Assembly: GCF_027359675.1 (NCBI RefSeq) | Contig: NZ_CP114786.1 | Coordinates: 5,554,501-5,618,500 of the forward strand | Source: Roseibium sp. Sym1 | Lineage (GTDB): Bacteria; Pseudomonadota; Alphaproteobacteria; Rhizobiales; Stappiaceae | Length of the DNA stretch: 64,000 bases | Direction of reading: 5' to 3' | Shown here: positions 25,841 to 34,507 of the stretch, piece by piece | Layout: every line of letters starts with the position of its first letter | How positions within the stretch are numbered: the first letter of the stretch is position 1 | The notes under the pieces: generated by a model | Databases searched by the model: none | What the model was told of the DNA's origin: nothing | The model's input: only the letters and a program-made list of their open reading frames with translations | Program-made: the position numbers and the translations under genes

Positions 25841-27445
25841 TTATCCAAGAAGAGAACGCAGTTTCGGGGATATTTCGACCTCGATCACGGAGGTTCCCTT
25901 GTGGGCAAGAGCCTCCTTGAGCGCTCCGGTCAGCTCCTCGGCTGTCTTCGCCTTCGCCGTTTTGGCCCCATAACCACGCCCGAGGGCCTCGATATCAAGA
26001 CCGGGCAGATCCAGCCCGGGCACATTCGGCGTTTCCTCGAGGATCGCGAACTCCTTCAGGATCGCATATTCGCTGTTGCGCATGGCGACGAAGACAACAT
26101 GTGCCTCTTCCTGAACACCGGTGTAGATGCTCTGGACCGAATATTGGAAAGACCCGTCGCCGATCACGGCGACAACCGGACGGTTTCGGCCGCTATCCGC
26201 CTCGGCAAGGGCGAGACCGACCGCTGCCGGCATGTCCCAGCCAAGCCCTCCGGACGCAAAGGTGTAGAACGTATCGGGCGTGTTGATCGGGATCTGGCGT
26301 TCCAGCTCGATCACGTTGGACGGCGATTCCTCGACCAGCACGAAGTCTTGCGGAAGCGCGTCCCTGACAAGGCTGTAGACCGCATCCGGTGTAAGCGGCA
26401 GCACCGAGAGGTCCGGTACCGGCGCCGGCTCCTTGGTGTAGGGATTGGCCTTGTGCGGCCGTTTGTCCAACAACGGCAGGATCGCCTCGAAGAACAGCCT
26501 GGCATCGGAGACGAGACTGTCTCCGACCGGAGCCTTCGCCGCCATGTCCGGATCATCCGTCACCTGTAGCAGCCCTGTTCCCGCCGGCAGGTAATCCCCG
26601 GGTACGTAGGGATAATAGCGGAAGACCGGGGCTCCCACGGTCACGACGAGATCGTGCCCCTCCAGGCGCTTGCAGATCGGACCGATGGCCGAGGGCAGCG
26701 TTCCGGCATGCAGCCTGTGACTTTCCGGGAAGGGTGTCCGCTCCGCAAACGGAGCGGTCAGGACCGGTGCCGACAGGGCTTCCGCAAACGCGATGCCCTC
26801 CTCCCAGGCCTGCGCCCGCGCGATGTCGGAGCCGTAAACAAGAACGGGATTGGTGGATGCGGAAATTCGCTCGGCGAATTCCCTGATCCGGGCCGGGTCC
26901 GCGGCGGAGCGCAAGGCCACTGTCCTTGCCACGGCAGGCCCTTCCATTTCCTGATCCCAGTCATCCAGAGGCAGGGACAGGAACACCGGGCCACAGGGCT
27001 GCTGAACGGCTGCAGCATAGGCCCGCATGAAAGCCGCAGGCACATCCTGGGCCCGGGACGGTTCATAGCTCCACTTCACCCAGGGCTGCGGCATCAGCGT
27101 CGCGTTGATGTTGGTCAGAAGCGGCTCGAGCAGCAACATGTTCCGGGTCTGCTGGCCGGCGGTCAGGATGAGCGGTGTCTTGTTCTGATAGGCCGTCAGG
27201 ATACAGCCCATCGCATTGCCGAGACCGGCACCGGTATGCACGTTGACGATGACCGGCTTGCGCAACCCCTGGGCCATGCCATCTGCAATGCCGACCACAC
27301 TTGCTTCCTGCAAGGAAAGCACATAGCGAAAATCGTCCGGGAAATTCTTCAGAAAGGTTTCTTCGGTGGATCCGGGATTGCCGACGATGGTCGTCAGGCC
27401 CAGGTCCCGCAGCAAGTCAAACGTAACGTCTTTTACCGTCGGCAT
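25841..27445 (-). CDS. mdlC: Benzoylformate decarboxylase-like ThDP enzyme
   Basis: A 534-residue thiamin-diphosphate enzyme close in motif layout to Pseudomonas putida benzoylformate decarboxylase, which converts benzoylformate to benzaldehyde in mandelate breakdown. Seen are the active-site serine in GNPGST, the first catalytic His in NVHTGAG, the second in ESHRLHAG, KWSYEPSRA, and the ThDP-binding GDGSFQYS...N motif. AGGAGG lies upstream of ATG 27445. No other mandelate genes are beside it, so the true 2-oxo-acid substrate is uncertain; the symbol reflects family resemblance. Confidence 0.87.
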   Translation of the reverse strand: MPTVKDVTFDLLRDLGLTTIVGNPGSTEETFLKNFPDDFRYVLSLQEASVVGIADGMAQGLRKPVIVNVHTGAGLGNAMGCILTAYQNKTPLILTAGQQTRNMLLLEPLLTNINATLMPQPWVKWSYEPSRAQDVPAAFMRAYAAAVQQPCGPVFLSLPLDDWDQEMEGPAVARTVALRSAADPARIREFAERISASTNPVLVYGSDIARAQAWEEGIAFAEALSAPVLTAPFAERTPFPESHRLHAGTLPSAIGPICKRLEGHDLVVTVGAPVFRYYPYVPGDYLPAGTGLLQVTDDPDMAAKAPVGDSLVSDARLFFEAILPLLDKRPHKANPYTKEPAPVPDLSVLPLTPDAVYSLVRDALPQDFVLVEESPSNVIELERQIPINTPDTFYTFASGGLGWDMPAAVGLALAEADSGRNRPVVAVIGDGSFQYSVQSIYTGVQEEAHVVFVAMRNSEYAILKEFAILEETPNVPGLDLPGLDIEALGRGYGAKTAKAKTAEELTGALKEALAHKGTSVIEVEISPKLRSLLG

Positions 27446-27589
27446 TTCAACCCTCCTGAAAATGAGGCCGGCCAACGCGAGGCTCAATCAGCTCAATTGA
27501 AATGCCCCCGGGCTGCGGCTTTGCAAAACCAATCCGAAACTCCAACTTTTATCGCCTTCCAGCATCTGCCCCCGACAGAGCCAGACTTG

Positions 27590-28294
27590 TCAGACCGTGA
27601 CAGTCCCACCGGGCTTCAATGCCGGCACCTTGCCGCTATCGGGCCCGAGCGCCTCCAGAAATGCGTCCGAGGTCGGGTCGATGATCGGGAAAGAGCCATA
27701 ATGGCACGGCACGATCGTGTGGAAATGGAAAAACTTCCGGCAAGCCAGGGCGGCCACCTTGCCGCCCATGGTGAAACGATCGCCGATCGGCACGATGCCG
27801 ACCTGCGGCCGATAGATCTCGTTGATCAGGGCCATGTCGGAGAAAATATCCGTGTCGCCCATGTGATAGAGCACCTTCTGACCCGGCACCTCGATGATGA
27901 CGCCATGGGGATTGCCGAGATAAATCGCTTCGCCGTCGGTCTGCTTGGAGGACGAATGGACCGCCATCGTGAAGGCGACCTTGAACGGCCCGGTATTGAC
28001 CATGCCGCCCGAATTCATCGGATTGATGTTTTCAATCCCCTGCCGGGTGGCCCACATGCAGATCTCGAAATTGGAGGTCAGCTGCGCGCCGGTCTTTTTC
28101 AGGATCTCGACGGCATCCCCGATGTGATCGTCATGTCCATGGGTAAGAACGACATGCGTCACGCCGTCGGCGACCCGATCCACCGTCAGATCGTCCGGAA
28201 AAGAAGGATTGCCGGTGAGAAACGGATCGATCAGGATCGACGCGCCATCGATTTCGATCTTGAAGGCGGAATGTCCGTACCAGGTCAGTTTCAT
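27590..28294 (-). CDS. UPF0173 metallo-beta-lactamase-fold hydrolase
   Basis: A 234-residue cytosolic protein of the UPF0173 family. The metal motif THGHDDH (about 51-57) and later ligands (MGDTD and CHYG) of the metallo-beta-lactamase fold are present. Start MKLTWYGHSAFKI is the family's conserved opening. Length is standard. The physiological substrate of the family is not established. It is divergent from ruvX with 182 bases between starts. Confidence 0.93.
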   Translation of the reverse strand: MKLTWYGHSAFKIEIDGASILIDPFLTGNPSFPDDLTVDRVADGVTHVVLTHGHDDHIGDAVEILKKTGAQLTSNFEICMWATRQGIENINPMNSGGMVNTGPFKVAFTMAVHSSSKQTDGEAIYLGNPHGVIIEVPGQKVLYHMGDTDIFSDMALINEIYRPQVGIVPIGDRFTMGGKVAALACRKFFHFHTIVPCHYGSFPIIDPTSDAFLEALGPDSGKVPALKPGGTVTV

Positions 28295-28476
28295 CGATGT
28301 CTCCAGGACTTCGTTGGATTGATGCCGAACTTAGCAGCCTCTTCCCAGGCTCAACAAGTGATTGCGTCAATCAACTTACACGCGCTCCAACTCGCAATTG
28401 GTGTCTGATAGACTTCTGTCTGCCGGTCCGGCGCAATCTTCTGGAACAATTGCCAAGGGCCTGATAAAGCCACGCC

Positions 28477-28959
28477 ATGGCAAACGACCCCGCGCTCCCC
28501 CTTGAAGACTTCATGGCCACCGTGCCGGCCAACACCCGGCTGATCGGGCTCGATCTCGGCACCAAGACCATCGGCCTCGCGCTCTCCGATCTCGGCAGGG
28601 GCATCGCTTCTCCCATGGAAACGATCAAGCGCAAGAAATTCACGCTGGACGCGGAAAAGCTGCTGGAAATCTGCGCGAGGCAACAGGTCGGCGGCATCGT
28701 GCTCGGTCTGCCGCTCAACATGGATGGCAGCGAAGGCCCGCGGGTCCAGGCGACCCGCGCCTTTGTCCGCAACCTTTCCCAGAAGACGGAGCTGCCGATC
28801 ACCTATTGGGACGAGCGGCTCTCGACGGCCGCCGTCACGCGCACGCTGCTGGAAGCCGATTCCAGCCGGGCCAAACGCGCCGAAGCCGTCGACAAGATGG
28901 CCGCCGCCTTCATCCTGCAGGGCTTTCTGGACCGACTCGGGTTCATGGGATTAGAGTAA
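28477..28959 (+). CDS. ruvX: Pre-16S rRNA nuclease / putative Holliday junction resolvase
   Basis: A 160-residue YqgF/RuvX protein with an RNase H-like fold. Catalytic acidic positions are visible in [15 protein letters not shown] and in the later DERLSTAA, with the [14 protein letters not shown] motif between. In E. coli YqgF processes the 5' end of 16S rRNA. Start ATG 28477 adds a short N-terminal extension typical of alphaproteobacteria. The gene often sits close to pyrB, as here, with one transporter gene between. Confidence 0.92.
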   Translation: MANDPALPLEDFMATVPANTRLIGLDLGTKTIGLALSDLGRGIASPMETIKRKKFTLDAEKLLEICARQQVGGIVLGLPLNMDGSEGPRVQATRAFVRNLSQKTELPITYWDERLSTAAVTRTLLEADSSRAKRAEAVDKMAAAFILQGFLDRLGFMGLE

Positions 28960-29034
28960 GCTCCCGCCTCACCGTCCGGCTTCGGCAATGACACCGGGCC
29001 GCGACCTTCGGTTCGCAGTTGAAAGTCCTGAACA

Positions 29035-29961
29035 ATGCTAACCACGCTGTCCGCCCTCGTGCCGGTGATCCTGGTGATTGCCTCCGGCTATCTGATCGCG
29101 CGCACCGGCCTGATCACGGGAGAACAATGGCGCGGTGTCGAACGGCTGGCCTATTACGCCCTCTTCCCCGCCGTGCTGTTCCGGACGATCTCACAAGCGG
29201 ATTTCAACAGTTTCCCGACCCTCAACATGGGCGGCAGCCTGCTGGCCTCGATCTTTGCCATGGCGCTTCTCCTGCTGCTTGCGAGAACCGCCATCGAGCG
29301 GATCTGGGGCATTGGACCGGCCAGGTTCACGTCCATCTTCCAGGGCACCCTGCGCTGGAACGCCATGATCGCCCTGGCGATAGCCGACAATGTGGCCGGA
29401 GACATCGGCCTGGCCATGCTCGCCGTCGCCATGGTGTTCATGATCCCGGTGCTGAATGTTGCCAGTATCGTGGTGCTGTCGCGCTATGCCAGTGGCACCA
29501 CGCCGAGCGCCGCCAGGATCGCCCGCGATCTCTACACAAACCCCTTCATTCTCTCGATTGGCGCGGGTGTCATCATGAATGTCGGCGGCCTCGCCCTGCC
29601 GTCGATGATCGACGAGACGCTGGAAATATTTGCCCGCGCGGCCCTGCCCATCGGCATTATCTGCGTCGGCGCCGGGCTTGATCTCGGCTCGCTGCGCCGT
29701 CCCGGCCCGGCCTTGACCATAGGCACGTTCCTGCGGCCCCTGTGCATGCCGCTCTTCGCCTTTGCCTTCGCCAGTGCCTTCGGCGTCAGCGGACCGGCGC
29801 TCGCCGTGGTCATCATTGCGAGTTCGGTGCCCTGTGCCAGCAACTCCTTCATCCTGGCGCGGCAAATGGGCGGCGATGCCAAACTCATGGCGGAAATCAT
29901 CACGTTGCAGACGCTGGCGGCGACCGTGACCATCCCGCTTGCCCTGCTCCTGTTCACCTGA
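29035..29961 (+). CDS. AEC-family transporter
   Basis: A 308-residue inner-membrane protein with about ten hydrophobic helices, of the auxin efflux carrier (AEC) family, whose bacterial members include putative malonate or dicarboxylate transporters. It has the typical [20 protein letters not shown] opening, with a central charged loop near residues 150-165. Substrate cannot be assigned. It follows ruvX by 75 bases on the same strand. Confidence 0.9.
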   Translation: MLTTLSALVPVILVIASGYLIARTGLITGEQWRGVERLAYYALFPAVLFRTISQADFNSFPTLNMGGSLLASIFAMALLLLLARTAIERIWGIGPARFTSIFQGTLRWNAMIALAIADNVAGDIGLAMLAVAMVFMIPVLNVASIVVLSRYASGTTPSAARIARDLYTNPFILSIGAGVIMNVGGLALPSMIDETLEIFARAALPIGIICVGAGLDLGSLRRPGPALTIGTFLRPLCMPLFAFAFASAFGVSGPALAVVIIASSVPCASNSFILARQMGGDAKLMAEIITLQTLAATVTIPLALLLFT

Positions 29962-30103
29962 CTTTCCGGCCTGCCTGCATTACCGGCTTGCCCGCGCATA
30001 TTTTGTCCAGCCGTTCAAATATTTAGCCGACATGTGGACAGCGGGCATGAGCCGATTTCACCGCTTGTGCAGTTCCCAAAAGCCCCTTATAGGGATGATC
30101 TCG

Positions 30104-31060
30104 ATGACCGTGACAGATACCCATCGAGACAGCCCCTATCCCCATCGTCACCTTTTGGGCATTGAGGGCCTTCACCCCCACGAAATTCTGGGCCTGCTGG
30201 ACCGTGCCGAGGAAGCCGTCGAGGTTTCCCGCCAGATCCACAAGCGCAAGCATGTTCTTGCCGGGCGCACCCAGATCAACCTGTTCTTCGAGAACTCGAC
30301 CCGGACGCAAAGTTCGTTCGAGCTGGCCGGCAAACGGCTCGGCGCGGACGTCATGAACATGGCCGTGTCCCAGTCGTCGGTCAAAAAGGGCGAAACCCTG
30401 ATCGACACGGCCGCGACGCTGAACGCCATGCATCCCGACCTGCTCGTGGTTCGCCATCACGCCGCCGGCGCGGTCCATCTTCTCGCCCGCAAGGTCAGCT
30501 GCTCGGTGGTCAATGCCGGTGACGGGCCGCATGAGCACCCGACCCAGGCCCTGCTTGATGCCCTGACCATCCGCCGCCACAAAGGCAAGATCGCCCGTCT
30601 GACCGTAGCGATCTGCGGCGACATCGCCCATTCCCGGGTTGCGCGCTCTAACATCATCCTGCTGAACGCGCTTGGTGCCCGGGTGCGCGTGATCGCGCCC
30701 TCCACCCTGCTGCCTTCCGGCATCGCCCAGATGGGCGCCGAGGTTTTCACCAGTATGAAAGAGGGGCTCGCCGGAGCTGACATCGTCATGATGCTGCGCC
30801 TGCAGCGCGAACGCATGAACGGTGCCTTCGTGCCGTCCGTGCGCGAGTATTACCGCTATTTCGGCCTCGACGCGGAGAAGCTCTCCTATGCCAGCGAAGA
30901 TGCCCTGGTGATGCACCCCGGACCGATGAACCGCGGCGTCGAGATCGACGCCTCGATCGCCGATGGAGCCCAGAGCCTGATCCGCGAACAGGTAGAGATG
31001 GGCGTCGCCGTGCGCATGGCCGTGCTCGAGGCGCTGGCTGCCAACCTGCCGAACAACTGA
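30104..31060 (+). CDS. pyrB: Aspartate carbamoyltransferase catalytic chain
   Basis: It transfers carbamoyl phosphate to aspartate, step two of pyrimidine synthesis. The 318-residue length is typical for class A-type chains without PyrI. Motifs include the carbamoyl-phosphate loop [13 protein letters not shown], the HHAAGA segment, [14 protein letters not shown] and [15 protein letters not shown] 30104 is preferred because AGGGA lies 8-9 bases upstream; the frame is open back to 29939 but overlaps the transporter gene. It is followed after 19 bases by a PyrC homologue lacking metal ligands, an arrangement known from Pseudomonas, where the inactive PyrC' holds the ATCase together. Confidence 0.96.
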   Translation: MTVTDTHRDSPYPHRHLLGIEGLHPHEILGLLDRAEEAVEVSRQIHKRKHVLAGRTQINLFFENSTRTQSSFELAGKRLGADVMNMAVSQSSVKKGETLIDTAATLNAMHPDLLVVRHHAAGAVHLLARKVSCSVVNAGDGPHEHPTQALLDALTIRRHKGKIARLTVAICGDIAHSRVARSNIILLNALGARVRVIAPSTLLPSGIAQMGAEVFTSMKEGLAGADIVMMLRLQRERMNGAFVPSVREYYRYFGLDAEKLSYASEDALVMHPGPMNRGVEIDASIADGAQSLIREQVEMGVAVRMAVLEALAANLPNN

Positions 31061-31079
31061 CGACCAGAGGAACGACAAA

Positions 31080-32381
31080 GTGGCTCTCGACACACCCAAA
31101 CCTCTGGTTCTTTCCAATGCCAGGGTGATCGACCCGGCACGGGAACTCGACGCGCCCGGCTCGGTCATCATCGCCGACGGCACGATCCTCGCGGCCGGTC
31201 CGGAAGCCGCCAACCAGGGTACGCCCTACGGCGCGGAAATCGTAGATTGCAAGGGGGCGATTGCCTGCCCTGGCCTGGTTGACTTCTGTGTTTCGGTGGG
31301 TGAACCGGGCGCGGAGCACCGTGAGACCCTGGCCAGCGCGTCCAACGCCGCAGCCGCCGGCGGCGTCACCACGATCTGCACCATGCCGGACACCGATCCC
31401 ATAATCGACGATCCGGCCCTGGTCGACTTCATCCTGCGCCGCGCCCGCGACACGGCCAGCGTCAACGTGTTGCCGCTGGCGGCCCTGACGAAAGGTCTCC
31501 AGGGTAACGAGATGACCGAAATCGGTCTGCTTCAGGAGGCCGGCGCCGTTGCCTTCACCAACGGGCACAAGTCGGTCAAGAACGCCCAGGTGATGCGGCG
31601 CATGATGACCTATGCCCGCGACTTCGGCGCGCTCGTGATCCACCACACGGAAGATCCGGATCTGGCGGGCGGTGTCATGAATTCCGGCTTGAACGCGAGC
31701 TGGAAGGGCCTGTCCGGCGTGCCGCGCGAAGCGGAAATCATCATGCTGGAACGGGATCTGCGCCTGGTCGGCATGTCCAGGGCAAAGTATCACGCGAACC
31801 TGATCACGACCGCCGACAGTGCCGACGTCATCCGCACCGGCAAGGCCCGTGGCCTCGACATCACCGCGGGCATCTCGATCAACCACCTGACCCACAACGA
31901 AAACGACATCGGTGCCTACCGAACCTTCTTCAAGATGTCGCCTCCCTTACGCGACGAAGACGACCGCCAGGCGATGATCGCCGCCGTTGCGGACGGCACC
32001 ATCGACATCATCTGCTCCAACCACGACCCGCAGGATGTCGAGACCAAGCGCCATCCCTGGGCCGAGGCCGAGGACGGCGCCATCGGCCTGGAAACCCTGC
32101 TCGCCGCCGCGCTTCGTCTGTATCACTCCGAACAGGTCGACCTCGTCACCCTGTTGGCCACGATGACCAGCCGTCCGGCGGACCGGCTCGGCCTCGAAAC
32201 CGGACGGCTCGCCAAGGGCGCCCCGGCGGATGTCACGGTGTTCGACCCCGACCGCCCCTGGGTCCTGGAGAAAAGCGCGATCCGCTCGCGGTCCAAGAAC
32301 TCGCCCTTCGAAGATGCCCGTTTCTCGGGCCGTGTACTGCGCACCGTGGTGGCCGGAAAAACGGTCTACTCTCACGCCTGA
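31080..32381 (+). CDS. pyrC': Dihydroorotase-like protein, probably inactive PyrC'
   Basis: A 433-residue amidohydrolase-fold protein homologous to dihydroorotase. The metal-binding HxH after D68 is replaced by C70-V-S72 (VDFCVSVGEPG), and the catalytic Asp of the usual TDHAPH motif is Asn314 (SNHDPQ), so hydrolysis is unlikely. In Pseudomonas putida and relatives such pseudo-dihydroorotases form a structural complex with PyrB; the tight pyrB-pyrC' spacing here supports that role by inference. A true dihydroorotase should be elsewhere in the genome. Start is GTG 31080 with AGAGGA upstream. Automated tools would probably label it simply pyrC. Confidence 0.9.
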   Translation: MALDTPKPLVLSNARVIDPARELDAPGSVIIADGTILAAGPEAANQGTPYGAEIVDCKGAIACPGLVDFCVSVGEPGAEHRETLASASNAAAAGGVTTICTMPDTDPIIDDPALVDFILRRARDTASVNVLPLAALTKGLQGNEMTEIGLLQEAGAVAFTNGHKSVKNAQVMRRMMTYARDFGALVIHHTEDPDLAGGVMNSGLNASWKGLSGVPREAEIIMLERDLRLVGMSRAKYHANLITTADSADVIRTGKARGLDITAGISINHLTHNENDIGAYRTFFKMSPPLRDEDDRQAMIAAVADGTIDIICSNHDPQDVETKRHPWAEAEDGAIGLETLLAAALRLYHSEQVDLVTLLATMTSRPADRLGLETGRLAKGAPADVTVFDPDRPWVLEKSAIRSRSKNSPFEDARFSGRVLRTVVAGKTVYSHA

Positions 32382-32418
32382 CCCGCCGTCGCCTGGAACA
32401 AACTCGTTTGGTGCCCAA

Positions 32419-32437
32419 TGCCGGACTTGATCCGGCA
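32419..32437. repeat. Short extragenic palindrome
   Basis: TGCCGGA-CTTGA-TCCGGCA, a perfect 7-bp stem between pyrC' and plsY. Elements of this look, with a TTGAT core, are common dispersed palindromes in Hyphomicrobiales genomes. It may also act as a weak terminator or RNA-stability element. Confidence 0.6.
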
Positions 32438-32520
32438 ATCCATGCCGTTACAGTGCGATGAAACAAAGGCCGTGCGCACCGCGCGCGCCAACAAGAAACG
32501 CGCCACTGGGGGAAACCTGC

Positions 32521-33183
32521 GTGCCTGATCCGATCAGCTGGGAATTCGCCTGGCCCTATTATGTCGCCGCCCTCGCCTTCGGCTACCTGCTCGGCTCGAT
32601 TCCGTTCGGGCTGATCTTCACCCGCATGGCCGGTCTCGGCGATATCCGCAAGATCGGCTCCGGCAACATCGGCACTACCAACGTGCTGCGCACGGGCAAC
32701 AAGGCCGTCGCCCTGGCAACCCTGCTCGGGGACGGCTTGAAGGGCACGGCCGCCGTACTCGCCATCAACCATTTCTATGGTCAGGAAATGGCGTTGATCG
32801 CGGGCCTGGGCGCATTTCTCGGTCATCTCTTTCCGGTCTGGCTGAAATTCAGGGGCGGCAAGGGAGTTGCAACCTATCTCGGCATCCTGCTCGGGATCTT
32901 CTGGCCGATGTTCCTGCTGGCGGCCGCGATCTGGATCGCCATGGCCGTCGTGTTTCGCTATTCCTCCCTGTCCGCCCTGACAATGACGCTGCTGACACCG
33001 GTGCTGCTGTGGCTTGTTTTTCATCAGGTCCAGATGGCCGAGATGTTCGTGCTCCTGACCGTTCTGGCATGGGCCAAGCATCACGAGAATATCAGCCGCC
33101 TGCTGCGCGGACAGGAAAGCAGGATCGGTTCAAAGTCAAAACCCGCACCGGACGCCTCCGTGTCCGGTGACGGAGGCGCGTGA
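32521..33183 (+). CDS. plsY: Glycerol-3-phosphate acyltransferase
   Basis: It moves an acyl group from acyl phosphate to glycerol-3-phosphate, the first step of phospholipid synthesis, in the inner membrane. The 220-residue protein has about five to six membrane helices and the PlsY motifs [18 protein letters not shown] and [13 protein letters not shown] 32521 is preferred to an ATG at 32458 because GGGGGAAA precedes it and family members start here. Its stop overlaps the dprA start (GTGA), so the two are translationally coupled. Confidence 0.94.
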   Translation: MPDPISWEFAWPYYVAALAFGYLLGSIPFGLIFTRMAGLGDIRKIGSGNIGTTNVLRTGNKAVALATLLGDGLKGTAAVLAINHFYGQEMALIAGLGAFLGHLFPVWLKFRGGKGVATYLGILLGIFWPMFLLAAAIWIAMAVVFRYSSLSALTMTLLTPVLLWLVFHQVQMAEMFVLLTVLAWAKHHENISRLLRGQESRIGSKSKPAPDASVSGDGGA

Positions 33184-34319
33184 GCGGCCCCGCGGACGAT
33201 AAAACCAGACGCCTCTCCGAGGCAGACCGGATTGCTTGGCTCCGGCTAATACGCTCCGAAAACATTGGACCCGTCACCTTCACAGACCTGCTGGACCATT
33301 GCGGCACCGCGCAGGAGGCGCTTGAGCGTTTGCCTGAACTTTCGCGCCGCGGCGGACGCAGGAGCTACAGGCTCTGCCCGCTCGAAGACGCCGAAGCCGA
33401 ACTGAGCGCCCATGAGCGCGTCGGGGCTCGGCTGGTGGCGCTCGGTGACGACGACTATCCACCGCACCTCAGGCACATAGACGGTCCACCGCCTCTCCTG
33501 TCGGTTGTGGGCGGCGATGCCATCACCCGGGAGCGCATGATTGCCGTTGTCGGTGCCCGCAACGCCTCCCTGTCGGGCCGCAAGCTCGCGGGACAGTTTG
33601 CGCACGGACTGGGTGGGGAAGGTTTCGCGGTGGTGTCCGGCCTCGCCCGCGGCATCGATACCGCCGCCCATGAGGCAGCACTGAACACAGGCACGGTTGC
33701 CGTTTTTGCCGGCGGCATCAATGTTCTCTATCCACCCGAGAACGATCGGCTGCTCGCCGCCCTTCTCGATGCGGGCGGGGCCGCAATCAGCGAAATGCCC
33801 TTCGGCTGGAAGCCGCGCGGTCGCGACTTTCCACGCCGCAACCGCCTGATTTCAGGATTGTCTGTCGGCGTTGTCGTGATAGAGGCCGCAAAAGCCTCCG
33901 GCTCCTTGCACACCGCGCGTTATGCGCTGGAGCAGAACCGGGAAATCTTCGCCGTGCCGGGGTCTCCGCTCGACCCGCGGTCCGAGGGCGCCAACAGGCT
34001 GATCCGCCAGGGCGCAACGCTGGTCACGTCGACGGCGGATATTCTGGAAAGCCTGTCCGGCCGCCTCGAACCCGCGCTGCCCTTCGCTCCGAAATTGTTC
34101 CGCGAGCCTGAGATCAACACGCCCCGGGGACCGACGGATCCGGACACAAGGCTGCGGGAACGTGTTCTCGGCGCCCTCGGACCGGCGCCGGTGGACCTTG
34201 ACGAACTGATCCGATTTGCCGACGGCGACGCCCGCTCCATCCACATAATCCTCCTGGAGCTCGAGCTGGCGGGGCGTGTGGAACGGCATCGCGGCAACAA
34301 AATCTCCGCATTGATGTGA
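33180..34319 (+). CDS. dprA: DNA-processing protein DprA
   Basis: It loads RecA on incoming single-stranded DNA during natural transformation; many non-competent bacteria also keep it. The 379 residues include a SAM-like N-terminal helical part, the Rossmann domain (about 75-290) with [33 protein letters not shown] and [12 protein letters not shown], and a C-terminal winged helix (about 318-379). It starts at GTG 33180 inside the plsY stop. Confidence 0.95.
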   Translation: MSGPADDKTRRLSEADRIAWLRLIRSENIGPVTFTDLLDHCGTAQEALERLPELSRRGGRRSYRLCPLEDAEAELSAHERVGARLVALGDDDYPPHLRHIDGPPPLLSVVGGDAITRERMIAVVGARNASLSGRKLAGQFAHGLGGEGFAVVSGLARGIDTAAHEAALNTGTVAVFAGGINVLYPPENDRLLAALLDAGGAAISEMPFGWKPRGRDFPRRNRLISGLSVGVVVIEAAKASGSLHTARYALEQNREIFAVPGSPLDPRSEGANRLIRQGATLVTSTADILESLSGRLEPALPFAPKLFREPEINTPRGPTDPDTRLRERVLGALGPAPVDLDELIRFADGDARSIHIILLELELAGRVERHRGNKISALM

Positions 34320-34507
34320 GGCTTCGAATTATCTTGAATCTCAGTGGATAACCCGTATCTGGAGCGGATGGCTTGACCCCGCTGCCTCAAAGGTCCATTT
34401 GACACGCGGCGCGTGATCCTTGATCGTCTGCGCCATCAGATCAGTTGCAAGATCACCTTCTCCACCGGACGGGGACTCCGTTTCCGGCAAAAATATTTTG
34501 GGTAAGA

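Noticed and set aside
26654..28408. 584-codon plus-strand frame across the decarboxylase and UPF0173 genes
   Set aside because: Spans two clear minus-strand genes and their gap; the translation has no recognisable motif.
31080..32381. Functional dihydroorotase
   Set aside because: HxH replaced by CVS and catalytic Asp by Asn; annotated instead as PyrC'.
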